Notes: generated by a model from the sequence alone, not told the origin. Positions 1 through 9,657 are shown, counted from the first letter of the stretch. The stretch is 64,000 nucleotides of DNA from Corynebacterium sp. sy039 (GCF_007904105.1 NZ_CP042325.1:1178001-1242000); one strand, 5' to 3'. Numbers and translations: made by a program.

Positions 1-272
1 CCTTTGTATTAGTCATCTTTTTCCCTGTAGTACAGCCTTGGTATCTTTTGTGGGCAATTTTTCCATTGGCGGCTTGGGCAAATCGCCACATTTTCCGTCT
101 TGCAGTCATCGCTTACTCCATACTGCTTTCTTTCTTTGTCCTTCCCCGAGGTATGGGCTTGCCTGATGGTACTTTATTCTCGATCTATGCAACGGCACTT
201 ACTTGTTCAAGCATTTTATTGTTGATTTTTTGGCGGGTATTAAAAAAATCAGCTCCCCTAGGATTAAACTAG
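1..272 (+). CDS. mptB: C-terminal end of a polyprenyl-linked mannosyltransferase (MptB-like), partial
   Basis: This is the 3' end of a gene that enters the window from the left; the frame is open from base 3 to a TAG at 270-272. The roughly 88 residues seen are strongly hydrophobic, with two or three membrane segments and a basic tail. They include a QPWYLLWAIFPLA stretch of the kind found near the C-terminus of GT-C alpha-mannosyltransferases of the MptA/MptB group, integral membrane enzymes that extend the mannan core of lipomannan from polyprenyl-phosphomannose. The assignment rests on that stretch and on synteny: mptB precedes this ABC pair and ctaA in C. glutamicum. The catalytic N-terminal half lies outside the window, so MptB cannot be separated from a paralogue with certainty. 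Confidence 0.62.
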   Translation, partial: FVLVIFFPVVQPWYLLWAIFPLAAWANRHIFRLAVIAYSILLSFFVLPRGMGLPDGTLFSIYATALTCSSILLLIFWRVLKKSAPLGLN

Positions 273-278
273 AACACC

Positions 279-1319
279 GTGGCACAAGAGCATAATCACA
301 TTTTACCGGCAGCAAAGACAGCAAAAGCCTTCACGTCTTTTGCAGCCGAGGGCTCAGGAACTCAAGTCGACAACGCCCTGGAGATTCATAATCTTGTCAA
401 GAAGTACGGCACTAAAACTGTTGTCAATAACCTGTCTCTCAAGGTTCGCCGTGGGACAGTTCTTGCTTTTTTAGGAACTAATGGAGCCGGCAAGACAACC
501 ACGATAGAAATTTGTGAAGGTTTCACCAAACCTAGTTCTGGCGAGGTACGAGTGCTTGGACTCAATCCGGTCACCCATCCAGATTTGGTACGGCAAAGAG
601 TTGGTATCATGCTCCAAAGTGGTGGTAGCTACTCTGGTATTCGTGTTGGCGAAATGTTAAAGCTCAGTGCTTCTTATAGCCTTAATCCTCTTGATCCAGA
701 ATGGTTACTTGACATACTCGGTTTAGCCAACGTCCGCAATACTACTTATCGACGTTTATCCGGTGGGCAACAACAACGCCTATCTTTAGCTCTTGCTCTG
801 ATTGGTCGCCCTGAGCTGGTATTCCTTGATGAGCCAACGGCGGGAATGGATGCGCAATCTCGTCTGTTAGTCTGGAAACTCATCGATCAATTGCGTGGCG
901 ATGGTGTGACAGTTATTTTGACTACTCACCTTATGGATGAAGCTGAAGCGCTAGCAGATCGTGTCGCAATCATTGATAAGGGCACACTTGTAGCTGAAGG
1001 TACCCTGCAAGAACTGAGAAAACAGCATGCTGCGTCCTATAACTCGCCTGCTGGCATGGGTAACAAAGTAGCAATTCATTTTTCCACAGCGCAACCTCTT
1101 TATATCTCTGAATCCGAATTTTTAAGTCGCTTAAACGTGATAGCACAAAAGCCGCTTTCCTATAAAGCACTTGTTCCTTATCCACTGAACCCCACGATAC
1201 TTGCCGAGCTCAGTAAAGAGGCGGCCAAGCAGGATGTTCTCATCACAGAGTTTTCTACTCATTGCCATTCTTTAGAAGATATTTTTCTTGATATCACTCA
1301 TCATTCAGTGCGGAGTTGA
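279..1319 (+). CDS. ABC transporter ATP-binding protein (ABC-2 exporter type)
   Basis: This 346-residue ATPase powers an ABC-2 type exporter. The Walker A motif GTNGAGKT lies at residues 66-73, the signature LSGGQ at 160-164, Walker B LVFLDEP at 180-186 and the switch histidine in TTHLMDE near 217. A unique N-terminal extension of about 30 residues precedes the domain, and a C-terminal region of about 100 residues follows it, as in DrrA-like drug/lipid exporters. The start is GTG at 279, six bases after the upstream stop, which suggests translational coupling. The gene ends six bases before its membrane partner at 1326. The substrate is unknown; the conserved place next to ctaA and mptB does not by itself fix it. 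Confidence 0.9.
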   Translation: MAQEHNHILPAAKTAKAFTSFAAEGSGTQVDNALEIHNLVKKYGTKTVVNNLSLKVRRGTVLAFLGTNGAGKTTTIEICEGFTKPSSGEVRVLGLNPVTHPDLVRQRVGIMLQSGGSYSGIRVGEMLKLSASYSLNPLDPEWLLDILGLANVRNTTYRRLSGGQQQRLSLALALIGRPELVFLDEPTAGMDAQSRLLVWKLIDQLRGDGVTVILTTHLMDEAEALADRVAIIDKGTLVAEGTLQELRKQHAASYNSPAGMGNKVAIHFSTAQPLYISESEFLSRLNVIAQKPLSYKALVPYPLNPTILAELSKEAAKQDVLITEFSTHCHSLEDIFLDITHHSVRS

Positions 1320-1325
1320 TCATAT

Positions 1326-2156
1326 ATGTCCCATAACAGTGCCAATACTACCCCTGTGTCTTTGTCTTTTAATTCTTCGGAAAAAAATACCAACGCACTT
1401 AATTTTCCAGCCGGAACTTTCTCCCCTGCTCCACAACCTGCACGTACGCAAACGATGGTTATTGCTCAAGGAAAAATTGAATCACTTTTGTTTCTGCGTC
1501 ATGGCGAGCAATTACTACTGAGTTTCATCATTCCTATCGGTATGCTCATCGCTCTTGCATTTTTGCCACTCGTTGAAGATCCGCATCCCCTTCAGAAAGG
1601 GCTACCGCTTATGCTGGCTATTGCTGCCATGAGTTCCGGCTTTACCGGCCAGGCAATTTCTTTAGCTTTCGATCGTCGTTATGGTGCGCTCAAGCGATCC
1701 GGTGCTAGTGGAGTTTCTCGTACGACCATTGTGCTTGGAAAAATACTTGGGGTACTCGTCGTGAGTATTCTCCAAATTATTTTGCTTAGTTCGTGCGCAC
1801 TGCTTTTGGGGTGGCACCCACATTTAATTGGACTACCGGTGAGTGTGCTTTGTTTCTTCCTTGGCGTCTGCTGTTTTACTTCTTTAGGCATGGCAATTGG
1901 TGGTGCATTATCATCAGAAATTGTATTGGGAATTAGCAATCTGATTTGGATTCTTTTGGTAGGGGTTGCGTCCTTTTACCTTTTCAGAATGAGTGGCTCG
2001 CCGTCTTGGCTACTTCAATACATTCCTAGCGTGGCGCTGACTCAAGGTCTTGTGTCTAGTTTTGATGGGCATATTCCGCTCACTCAAATTTTTATGCTCT
2101 TAGGTTGGACAGGCTTGGGCGTTGCCAGTGCTGTCAAGTGGTTTAAGTTTGATTAA
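1326..2156 (+). CDS. ABC-2 type transporter permease
   Basis: This is the membrane subunit paired with the ATPase just upstream. It has 276 residues: a cytosolic N-terminal part of about 60 residues rich in Asn, Ser and Thr, then about six hydrophobic segments, which fits the ABC2_membrane fold (DrrB-like). A GGAG Shine-Dalgarno lies a short distance before the ATG at 1326. One ATPase and one permease would form a two-plus-two exporter in the plasma membrane. The exported molecule is not evident from sequence. A gap of 59 bases separates it from ctaA, so co-transcription with ctaA is possible. Confidence 0.85.
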   Translation: MSHNSANTTPVSLSFNSSEKNTNALNFPAGTFSPAPQPARTQTMVIAQGKIESLLFLRHGEQLLLSFIIPIGMLIALAFLPLVEDPHPLQKGLPLMLAIAAMSSGFTGQAISLAFDRRYGALKRSGASGVSRTTIVLGKILGVLVVSILQIILLSSCALLLGWHPHLIGLPVSVLCFFLGVCCFTSLGMAIGGALSSEIVLGISNLIWILLVGVASFYLFRMSGSPSWLLQYIPSVALTQGLVSSFDGHIPLTQIFMLLGWTGLGVASAVKWFKFD

Positions 2157-2215
2157 TGTGATTCTTTGCATAAAGACATCATCAGCACTCCTTTTGCGCA
2201 TAACGGCAAGCAAAA

Positions 2216-3247
2216 TTGCGCACTAAGCAGTGTACTATTAACAATGTGTTTAGTGCTGATTCACCTCTTCTTAGACGTTTTCCACCAACTATCGCGCGGC
2301 AGCGTCGTCTAGCGTTTTGCTTATTGCTGGCACAAGCAGGAATTACCATTACCGGATCTATCGTGCGTGTGACTGGTTCAGGTCTTGGCTGTAATACATG
2401 GCCAAATTGTCATGAAGGTTCTTTGGTACCTGTGCCAGGGGCTGCGCCGTGGATTCACCAGCTTATTGAGTATGGCAACAGAATGCTCACTTTTGTTGAT
2501 TTAGCTTTTGCCGTTCTCGTACTTGTTGCAGTTCTAGCAGCTCATCGCAGAAAAGAAATCATTTTTTATGCGCTTTTCCAAGGTGCTGGAATTGTTGTCC
2601 AAGCAGTCATTGGTGGTATCTCTGTGCTCCTTGATCTTGCTTGGTATAGTGTTGCATTACATTTTTTGCCATCAATGATGTTGGTATGGGGTGCAGCAGT
2701 AATGTATGTCAGAATTGCCGAGCCTGACGACGGAACTCCCACACGTACATATGAAAAATCTCTGAGAATGCTATCTGCTTTTAGCGCTATTTTGCTTAGT
2801 GCAGTTCTTATTACCGGAACCATGGTTACTGGAGCAGGTCCACATTCAGGAGACGCTGGCGACGGTATGAAAGGGCGATTAGAAGTTGATATCGACTGGA
2901 TGGCGCATGTTCATGCTTGGACTATGTATGCGTATCTCGCATTAAGCATCCTATTGGTATGCGGTCTAGTGCTCATGCAAGCACCTCGACGCGCCCGCCA
3001 CCTTGGTGGTTGGCTACTCCTGTCGATTATAGTGCAAGGCTTGGTAGGTGTATTGCAGTATCGACTTGGAGTGCCTAGTTGGTCAATTCCGCTTCATATT
3101 GGGCTGTGCTCCTGTGTCGTAGCCCTTAGTGCTTTATTATGGGCAGTTGCTATGACTAGAAAAGATGGTAGTGACTGGGTTACTGGCTCTGGAATTGGTG
3201 ATCAAAAATTTGGTTTTTCCGAAAGGTCTACACCAGTTTTTCCCTAA
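2216..3247 (+). CDS. ctaA: Heme A synthase (heme O monooxygenase)
   Basis: The protein oxidises the C8 methyl of heme O to a formyl group, giving heme A for the aa3 cytochrome c oxidase. It has about 343 residues and eight predicted membrane segments, with the two-fold repeat typical of CtaA. Conserved histidines are visible in the WIHQLIEYGNRM region (near residue 82), in VALHFLP, in MAHVHAW and in IPLHIGL. An N-terminal Cys pair (CNTWPNC) matches the extracytoplasmic disulfide loop of Bacillus-type CtaA. The start is uncertain: TTG at 2216 gives the full length, while GTG at 2246 gives a shorter form, and neither has a strong ribosome site. The C-terminal 25 residues are hydrophilic and not conserved. 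It converges with ctaB. Confidence 0.9.
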   Translation: MRTKQCTINNVFSADSPLLRRFPPTIARQRRLAFCLLLAQAGITITGSIVRVTGSGLGCNTWPNCHEGSLVPVPGAAPWIHQLIEYGNRMLTFVDLAFAVLVLVAVLAAHRRKEIIFYALFQGAGIVVQAVIGGISVLLDLAWYSVALHFLPSMMLVWGAAVMYVRIAEPDDGTPTRTYEKSLRMLSAFSAILLSAVLITGTMVTGAGPHSGDAGDGMKGRLEVDIDWMAHVHAWTMYAYLALSILLVCGLVLMQAPRRARHLGGWLLLSIIVQGLVGVLQYRLGVPSWSIPLHIGLCSCVVALSALLWAVAMTRKDGSDWVTGSGIGDQKFGFSERSTPVFP

Positions 3248-3271
3248 AAAAGCAATAAAACTCAATAGAAC

Positions 3272-3320
3272 TTATGCCTGCGAATGATCAATCAACCGCA
3301 GGCATAATTCCTTTTCTAGT
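3272..3320 (+). terminator. Intrinsic terminator after ctaA
   Basis: A perfect 11-bp stem (TTATGCCTGCG at 3272-3282, CGCAGGCATAA at 3297-3307) encloses a 14-base loop and is followed by TTCCTTTTCT. It lies between convergent ctaA and ctaB. On the plus strand it should end ctaA transcripts; the U-run on the minus strand is weaker. Confidence 0.8.
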
Positions 3321-3370
3321 ATTTATTTCTCCGGCGCAACTTCCAAAAAACTCATAGAGCTTGGTGTGGC

Positions 3371-4285
3371 TTAGCGCACCAATGTACTGAGCGGAGCTAA
3401 GTTCAGCACGGCATCAATGGAAAGACCGACAAATAGAATAGCTAAATAATTATTGGACAGAATAAACAACTTCAGTGGCTTAACTTCTCCACCTTTTTTC
3501 ACTCCGTCATGGAGGACTAGGGCCATAATTAAGAACCAGATACCGGATATGACTGCAACACTTGCATAGAGTAAACCAGCTGCTGGGAGCAATAATAATG
3601 TGGTAATGACGGTTGCGACAGTGTACCACACAATTTGGCGGGTTACTTCTCTTTCCGGGCGTACGACGGGCAGCATAGGAACATTAGCAGCCTTATAGTC
3701 TTCTTTATATTTCATGGCTAATGCCCAGGTATGCGGTGGCGTCCAGAAGAAAATGATCATAAAGAGAACAAACGCTTGCCACCAATTATCAGGTAATTCT
3801 GCAGGCATATTATCAACAATCACTGCCCAACCAACCACTACTGGCATGCAGCCTGCAGCACCACCCCACACAATGTTCATGTGGGTACGGCGTTTGAGGT
3901 ATTTCGTATAGACAAAAATATAAAAGGCAATCGTCGCCATGACAAAGACTGCGGCTAAAAGAGAATGACAGAGCAACCACAACCACAAAAAACTAGCTAC
4001 GGTAAGTATCCAGGCAAAAATTGTTGCTTGGCGATTAGATACAGTATGACGTACCAGTGGTCTAGCACGAGTACGACCCATTTTTTGGTCGATGTCAGAA
4101 TCAGCAACCATATTAAAGGTATTGGCTGCAGCTGCACCCATCCAACCACCAATGACTGTGAGCAAAATAAGGGTGATGTTATTCTCACCACGCTGTGCTT
4201 GCAGCATAGCTGGAATGGTTGCAACAAGGAGAAGCTCAATAACCCGAGGTTTTGTCAATGCAATATAGGCCTTGATTACGTCCAA
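3371..4285 (-). CDS. ctaB: Protoheme IX farnesyltransferase (heme O synthase)
   Basis: An integral membrane UbiA-family prenyltransferase that adds a farnesyl group to heme B to form heme O, the substrate of CtaA. It has 304 residues and about eight or nine membrane segments. The first Asp-rich motif [18 protein letters not shown] (around residue 58) holds the N-x-x-x-D-x-x-x-D pattern for Mg-pyrophosphate binding, and the second [15 protein letters not shown] follows near residue 195. The start is TTG at 4285, supported by GAGAGGAC about six bases upstream and by the homologous N-terminus [15 protein letters not shown]. It is divergent from tkt and convergent with ctaA. The C. glutamicum quinone oxidoreductase gene, which as I recall sits between ctaA and ctaB, is not present here. 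Confidence 0.95.
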   Translation of the reverse strand: MDVIKAYIALTKPRVIELLLVATIPAMLQAQRGENNITLILLTVIGGWMGAAAANTFNMVADSDIDQKMGRTRARPLVRHTVSNRQATIFAWILTVASFLWLWLLCHSLLAAVFVMATIAFYIFVYTKYLKRRTHMNIVWGGAAGCMPVVVGWAVIVDNMPAELPDNWWQAFVLFMIIFFWTPPHTWALAMKYKEDYKAANVPMLPVVRPEREVTRQIVWYTVATVITTLLLLPAAGLLYASVAVISGIWFLIMALVLHDGVKKGGEVKPLKLFILSNNYLAILFVGLSIDAVLNLAPLSTLVR

Positions 4286-4722
4286 GGGTTGTCCTCTCCA
4301 GAAAAGTTGATCAAAATCATTTCTGCCATATCATCCTATATAATTACCGCAGCATCACATACATAAAGGTACAAAACTACTGCGAAAATGACGGAAACAC
4401 AGCATAGTCCATATATATGTCGCACAAAAAGACAAGAAAGTTCCCACGTACGCAAAAACTTTCAGATCAATCTATGCTCACATCATGTTAGTCACCTTAG
4501 GCATTAAATACTAATGACACTGCGGACACCATTATGGAAAACTTTTTGGTGCACAACATCCACAGTTTTCCCCTTATCCCGCCCTACTACCAGCAGAAGC
4601 TAAATACGCTGGGGAGGCATAGTCGAATGTGTAATCAACGCGAAAAAATATCTGCCGCATTGTCTCTTATCTATGGTAAAAATGGAGATAGTCTTAATAC
4701 TTTTTCTTAGATAAACCAAAGG
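4286..4722. other. Divergent intergenic region between ctaB and tkt
   Basis: These 437 bases must hold the promoters of both ctaB (minus) and tkt (plus). I see no ORF with coding character. A short inverted repeat GAAAGTT/AACTTTC lies near 4436-4465. TATGGT at 4672-4677 could be a -10 element for tkt, but no convincing -35 accompanies it. No full GlxR palindrome (TGTGA-N6-TCACA) or terminator was found. Confidence 0.4.
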
Positions 4723-6828
4723 ATGGATTTTTCCGTGTCGCTGTCACCTGAGCTACAGACTCTTACCACTGCTTCTTACCCTGATGATTGGACTGATACT
4801 GATACTCGTGCAGTAGACACTGTGCGACTTCTAGCAGCAGATGCTGTACAAAAATGTGGTTCTGGGCATCCGGGGACAGCAATGTCTCTTGCTCCATTGG
4901 CTTATACTTTGTTCCAACGCGTCATGAACCTTGACCCTACAGATGACCAGTGGGTTGGTCGCGACCGTTTTGTGTTATCCTGCGGTCATACTTCGCTGAC
5001 CCAATATATCCAACTCTATCTTGGTGGTTTTGGTCTGGAACTCGACGATCTCAAAGCTCTTCGTACTTGGGGTTCACTTACACCAGGTCATCCAGAATAC
5101 CGCCATACCAAAGGCGTGGAAATCACTACTGGCCCATTAGGTCAAGGTCTTGCCTCTGCCGTTGGTATGGCAATGGCAGCTCGTCGAGAGCGTATGCTTT
5201 TTGATCCAAGTGCCGCACCAGGAACTTCTCCTTTTGATCATTTTGTTTATGTCATCGCTTCCGACGGCGATCTTCAAGAGGGAGTTACTGCCGAGGCATG
5301 CTCTATTGCAGGTACACAGCAACTTGGTAATCTTATTGTCTTTTGGGATGATAACCGCATTTCCATCGAAGAAGATACCTCTATTGCGTTTACAGAAGAT
5401 GTAGTGGCTCGTTACCGAGCCTATGGTTGGCAAGTCCTTGAGATTGAAGGCGGTGAAAACGTTGCAGCGATCGAAGATGCAGTTCGTGAAGCACAAAAAG
5501 ATTCATCTCGCCCAACTTTTATTCGTTTGAGAACAATCATTGGTTATCCAGCACCAACCATGATGAATACCGGTGCTGTTCATGGTGCAGCTTTAGGTGA
5601 AGAAGAAATTGCTGCAACGAAACGCGAATTAGGTTTTGATCCAGAGCAACATTTCTACGTCGACAATGCTGTCATTACGCATACTCGTAAACTTATTGAA
5701 CGTAGTGCCGCAAAACGTGCCCAGTGGCAAAAGTCTTTCGATGAGTGGGCAGCTAATAATCCAGAAAATAATGCGCTCTTTGAGCGTCTTGCACAACGTA
5801 AATTGCCAGAAGATTTTGACTGCGATCTTCCTAGCTGGGACGCAGATGAAAAAGGAGTGGCTACGCGTAAAGCATCTGAAGCTGTTTTGCAAGCTCTCGG
5901 TGCCACACTGCCAGAACTCTGGGGTGGTTCAGCTGATTTAGCTAGCTCAAATAACACGGTTATCAAGGGTGCACCGTCTTTCGGACCAGAAAGTATCAGT
6001 ACTGACACTTGGTCAGCAACTCCTGGAGGACGTAACCTTCATTTCGGTATTCGTGAACATGCAATGGGAGCAATTATCAATGGTATTTCTTTGCATGGTG
6101 GTACCCGCGCTTATGGTGGTACATTCCTAATTTTCTCCGACTATATGCGCCCTGCCTTGCGTCTCGCTGCACTGATGCAGACAGATGCCTACTATGTATG
6201 GACACATGATTCCATTGGTTTGGGTGAAGATGGTCCGACACACCAACCAGTAGAACAGCTAGCTACTCTTCGTGCTATTCCTGGTTTCTCAATGTTGCGT
6301 CCTGCCGACGCAAATGAAACCAGTGCGGCGTGGCGTGCAGCTTTGATGTATAAGGAAGGACCAAAAGGACTAGCACTTACCCGTCAAAATGTTCCAGTTC
6401 TTGAAGGAACAAAAGAAAAAGCTCTCGACGGTGTCGCTCGTGGTGCATATATCCTTGTTGAAGGATCAAAAGCAACCCCTGATGTGATCTTGTTAGCTAG
6501 CGGATCTGAAGTACAGCTTGCGGTATCGGCAGCGCAAGAACTTGAAGAAGCAGGAATTGCTGCTCGTGTAGTATCTGTTCCTTGCCTTGATTGGTTTGAG
6601 GAACAAAGCGAAGAATATAAAGAATCTGTCTTACCGCAGGCAGTGCGTGCACGCGTCAGTGTTGAGGCTGGTATTGCAATGCCATGGTATCGCCTACTCG
6701 GTTCACAGGGACGTGCAGTATCGTTGGAGCACTTTGGTGCTTCTGCTCCTTATCAAGAGTTGTTCCAAAAATTTGGTATCACTGTTGACGCTGTAGTTAA
6801 AGCAGCAAAGGAATCATTGGCATCCTAG
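4723..6828 (+). CDS. tkt: Transketolase
   Basis: Thiamine-diphosphate enzyme of the non-oxidative pentose phosphate pathway that moves two-carbon units between sugar phosphates. Its 701 residues match the bacterial family. GHPGTAMSLAPLAY near residue 45 and the TPP/Mg motif ASDGDLQEG near 179 mark the pyrimidine- and cofactor-binding domain; DSIGLGEDGPTHQPVEQLA near 495 marks the second domain. The ATG at 4723 overlaps its own ribosome site (AAAGGATG), so GTG at 4735, eight bases after that purine run, is the more likely start and gives 697 residues. It leads the tkt-tal-zwf-opcA-pgl cluster, which in corynebacteria supplies NADPH, ribose-5-phosphate and erythrose-4-phosphate. The aro genes that use erythrose-4-phosphate lie 40 kb away. 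Confidence 0.97.
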   Translation: MDFSVSLSPELQTLTTASYPDDWTDTDTRAVDTVRLLAADAVQKCGSGHPGTAMSLAPLAYTLFQRVMNLDPTDDQWVGRDRFVLSCGHTSLTQYIQLYLGGFGLELDDLKALRTWGSLTPGHPEYRHTKGVEITTGPLGQGLASAVGMAMAARRERMLFDPSAAPGTSPFDHFVYVIASDGDLQEGVTAEACSIAGTQQLGNLIVFWDDNRISIEEDTSIAFTEDVVARYRAYGWQVLEIEGGENVAAIEDAVREAQKDSSRPTFIRLRTIIGYPAPTMMNTGAVHGAALGEEEIAATKRELGFDPEQHFYVDNAVITHTRKLIERSAAKRAQWQKSFDEWAANNPENNALFERLAQRKLPEDFDCDLPSWDADEKGVATRKASEAVLQALGATLPELWGGSADLASSNNTVIKGAPSFGPESISTDTWSATPGGRNLHFGIREHAMGAIINGISLHGGTRAYGGTFLIFSDYMRPALRLAALMQTDAYYVWTHDSIGLGEDGPTHQPVEQLATLRAIPGFSMLRPADANETSAAWRAALMYKEGPKGLALTRQNVPVLEGTKEKALDGVARGAYILVEGSKATPDVILLASGSEVQLAVSAAQELEEAGIAARVVSVPCLDWFEEQSEEYKESVLPQAVRARVSVEAGIAMPWYRLLGSQGRAVSLEHFGASAPYQELFQKFGITVDAVVKAAKESLAS

Positions 6829-6900
6829 TGTGCCAGCACAATGAAAACTCGACTACTGCCCTATCATCACTTCTCTTAACCAGTTGAAAAGGACTACACG

Positions 6901-7986
6901 ATGAATACCATTGATACTCTCGCTCATGTAGGAACTTCTACCTGGCTCGATGATCTTTCACGCGAACGAATCGAATCAGGAAACCTCGCTACTGTCATCA
7001 AAGAAAAATCCATTGTTGGTGTTACTACTAACCCAGCCATTTTTGCGGCAGCCATGAGCTCTGGAAATGCATATGACTCAAGCATCGACAAGCTCAAAGC
7101 TGAGCAAACTCCTGCTGATCAAGCCGTCTATGCCATGAGTATTGAAGATGTGCAAGCTGCTTGTGACCTATTTGCTGATATTTATCAGCGCACGCATGGT
7201 CTAGATGGTCGAGTATCTATTGAGGTAGACCCACGTATTTCCGATTCTCGTGATGCTACAATCGCACAAGCACGTGAATTATGGAAGCGCATTGATCGCC
7301 CTAATGCCATGATTAAAATACCTGCTACTGATGGATCCTTGCCAGCTATTGCAGATGCTCTCGCAGAAGGAATCAGCGTTAATGTTACCTTGATTTTCTC
7401 TGTGGCTCGCTATAGAGAGGTCGTTAGCGCATATATCGATGGCATTAATCGTGCTGCACAAGCAGGTCTTGATGTCTCGAAAATTCATTCAGTGGCGTCT
7501 TTCTTCGTCTCGCGTCTTGATACTGAGGTTGATGCTCGACTCAATGAGATCGGAACGCAACAAGCACTCGACCTTCGAGGCAAAGCAGGCGTTGCCAATG
7601 CACAACGTGCTTATGCAGCATTTTTAGAGCTTTTCGACGCTGCTGATTTACCGGATAATGCCAATATCCAGCGTCCGCTTTGGGCTTCTACTGGAGTAAA
7701 GAACCCAGACTATAGCCCAATAATGTATGTCAGCAACCTTGCTGGTCCTCATACTGTGAATACCATGCCTGAAGCAACCATTGATGCAGTCCTCGCAAGT
7801 GATAGCACTGATATTTCTGATGTGCTTAGCAATGGTGCAGCATCAGCAGAAGATATTTTTGCACAATTAGTTGACGCTGGTATTGATTTTGCAGAAGTTT
7901 TTCGTCTACTCGAAGAACAAGGCGTAGAAAAATTTGTTGCAGCATGGAATGAACTTCTCGACTCCATGAGCCAACGCCTTAGTTAA
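6901..7986 (+). CDS. tal: Transaldolase
   Basis: Class I aldolase that transfers dihydroxyacetone between sedoheptulose-7-phosphate and glyceraldehyde-3-phosphate. It has 361 residues, the longer actinobacterial type. The Schiff-base lysine lies in PNAMIKIPATDGSLPAI (about residue 139); VTTNPAIF near 41 and SVNVTLIFS near 158 are the other signatures. AAAAGGA precedes the ATG by about nine bases. It follows tkt after 72 bases and precedes zwf, but a strong hairpin terminator lies directly after its stop, so zwf may be partly uncoupled from tkt-tal. Confidence 0.97.
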   Translation: MNTIDTLAHVGTSTWLDDLSRERIESGNLATVIKEKSIVGVTTNPAIFAAAMSSGNAYDSSIDKLKAEQTPADQAVYAMSIEDVQAACDLFADIYQRTHGLDGRVSIEVDPRISDSRDATIAQARELWKRIDRPNAMIKIPATDGSLPAIADALAEGISVNVTLIFSVARYREVVSAYIDGINRAAQAGLDVSKIHSVASFFVSRLDTEVDARLNEIGTQQALDLRGKAGVANAQRAYAAFLELFDAADLPDNANIQRPLWASTGVKNPDYSPIMYVSNLAGPHTVNTMPEATIDAVLASDSTDISDVLSNGAASAEDIFAQLVDAGIDFAEVFRLLEEQGVEKFVAAWNELLDSMSQRLS

Positions 7987-7997
7987 AGTTTTTATCG

Positions 7998-8027
7998 CAG
8001 CCGTGCACTCCACGGCTGTATTTTTCT
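7998..8027 (+). terminator. Intrinsic terminator between tal and zwf
   Basis: An 8-bp perfect GC-rich stem CAGCCGTG/CACGGCTG (7998-8005 and 8011-8018) with loop CACTC is followed by TATTTTTCT. It sits 12 bases after the tal stop and about 47 bases before the zwf start, inside a cluster usually drawn as one operon. Confidence 0.85.
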
Positions 8028-8073
8028 TTCTGAGTAATGCATTTCATATTGTTAAAAGGTAAAGTTAAAGAAC

Positions 8074-9657
8074 GTGATTGAACCATTAAGCAGTGACGGT
8101 GATAATACAAAAAGCTCTCTTTCAGAGCACAATGATCAGTGGCTCAACCCGCTACGTGACGATCATGATAAAAGACTCCCCCGCATTGCTGGGCCTTCTG
8201 GCATGGTTATTTTTGGGGTTACTGGTGATTTAGCTCGTAAAAAACTTTTACCAGCTGTTTATGACCTTGCTCATCGTGGCTTATTACCAGCAGGTTTTAG
8301 TCTAGTGGGTTATGGACGTCGTGAGTGGTCAAAAAAAGAGTTCGAGGACTATGTTCTCGAGGCAGTAAAAGCCAGTGCACGCACTGACTTTAGAGAAAAT
8401 GTCTGGCAAAGACTCGCTGAGGGTATTGAATTTGTCAGTGGTGACTTTGATGATAATGCTGCCTTCGACCGTCTCGCCGCAAAATTGTATGATCTAGATC
8501 AATCTCGTGGAACCGCAGGAAACTGGGCGTTTTACTTATCTATTCCGCCTTCTTCTTTCTCTGCAGTGTGTCACCAACTTGATAGGTCAGGAATGGCACA
8601 TGCTCCTGAGGGTTCATGGCGTAGGGTGATCGTCGAAAAGCCATTTGGGCATGATCAAGAATCTGCTCGAGAACTCAATAATGTGATTAACTCTGTGTTT
8701 CCAGAAAAATCAGTTTTCCGTATTGACCACTATTTAGGCAAAGAAACCGTGCAAAACATTTTGGCACTACGGTTTGCTAATCAACTTTTTGATCCGCTAT
8801 GGAACTCTCACTACATTGACCATGTGCAAATCACCATGGCAGAAGATATTGGTCTTGGTGGTCGTGCTGGTTATTATGATGGCATAGGTGCTGCTCGCGA
8901 CGTAATCCAGAATCATTTGATTCAATTACTCGCGCTTGTTGCGATGGAGGAACCAATCGACTTTAGCCCAGCGCAATTGCAGGCAGAAAAAATTAAAGTG
9001 CTTCGCGCTACTCAACCAGTAACACCTTTTGCTGATACCACCGCGCGTGGTCAATATGGTGCAGGATGGCAAGGCTCTGAGTATGTTCCAGGATTGCGTG
9101 ATGAAGAAGGTTTTGATCCTCAATCAGCAACAGAAACGTATGCAGCTTGTACCTTATCAATCAATTCACGCAGATGGGCAGGAGTCCCATTTTATCTGCG
9201 TACTGGTAAACGCCTAGGAAGGCGTGTTACCGAAATTGCGCTTGTATTCAAGGACGCGCCACACCAACCATTTGGTGCTGGTAGTCGCCATGCGCAAGGA
9301 CAAAATGTAGTTGTTATTCGGGTGCAACCTGATGAGGGTATGCTCATGCGTTTTGGGTCGAAAGTACCAGGTTCGGCAATGGAAGTTCGTGATGTAAACA
9401 TGGACTTTTCCTACTCTGAATCTTTCACCGAAGAATCACCTGAAGCATATGAACGACTCATCTTGGATGCGCTGCTTGATCAAGCAAGCCTCTTCCCTAC
9501 CAATGAAGAAGTCGAGTTAAGCTGGAAAATTTTGGATCCCATTCTCAAATATTGGGCTCAATCTGGTCAACCAGAAGAATATGCCGCTGGTACCTGGGGG
9601 CCAGAGTCTGCTGATCGCATGATGGCACGGGAAGGAAGACAATGGCGTCGTCCTTAG
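8074..9657 (+). CDS. zwf: Glucose-6-phosphate 1-dehydrogenase
   Basis: First and committed enzyme of the oxidative pentose phosphate pathway, making NADPH and 6-phosphogluconolactone. It has 527 residues. The nucleotide-binding loop FGVTGDLARKKLLPAVYDLA is near residue 48 and the catalytic signature RIDHYLGKETVQN near 216. The gene starts with GTG at 8074; a GTG start is also usual for zwf in C. glutamicum, and the first 30 residues are variable there too. In corynebacteria Zwf is assembled with OpcA, whose gene follows after 58 bases. The strong terminator upstream means zwf may need its own promoter within about 50 bases or read-through from tal. Confidence 0.97.
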   Translation: MIEPLSSDGDNTKSSLSEHNDQWLNPLRDDHDKRLPRIAGPSGMVIFGVTGDLARKKLLPAVYDLAHRGLLPAGFSLVGYGRREWSKKEFEDYVLEAVKASARTDFRENVWQRLAEGIEFVSGDFDDNAAFDRLAAKLYDLDQSRGTAGNWAFYLSIPPSSFSAVCHQLDRSGMAHAPEGSWRRVIVEKPFGHDQESARELNNVINSVFPEKSVFRIDHYLGKETVQNILALRFANQLFDPLWNSHYIDHVQITMAEDIGLGGRAGYYDGIGAARDVIQNHLIQLLALVAMEEPIDFSPAQLQAEKIKVLRATQPVTPFADTTARGQYGAGWQGSEYVPGLRDEEGFDPQSATETYAACTLSINSRRWAGVPFYLRTGKRLGRRVTEIALVFKDAPHQPFGAGSRHAQGQNVVVIRVQPDEGMLMRFGSKVPGSAMEVRDVNMDFSYSESFTEESPEAYERLILDALLDQASLFPTNEEVELSWKILDPILKYWAQSGQPEEYAAGTWGPESADRMMAREGRQWRRP

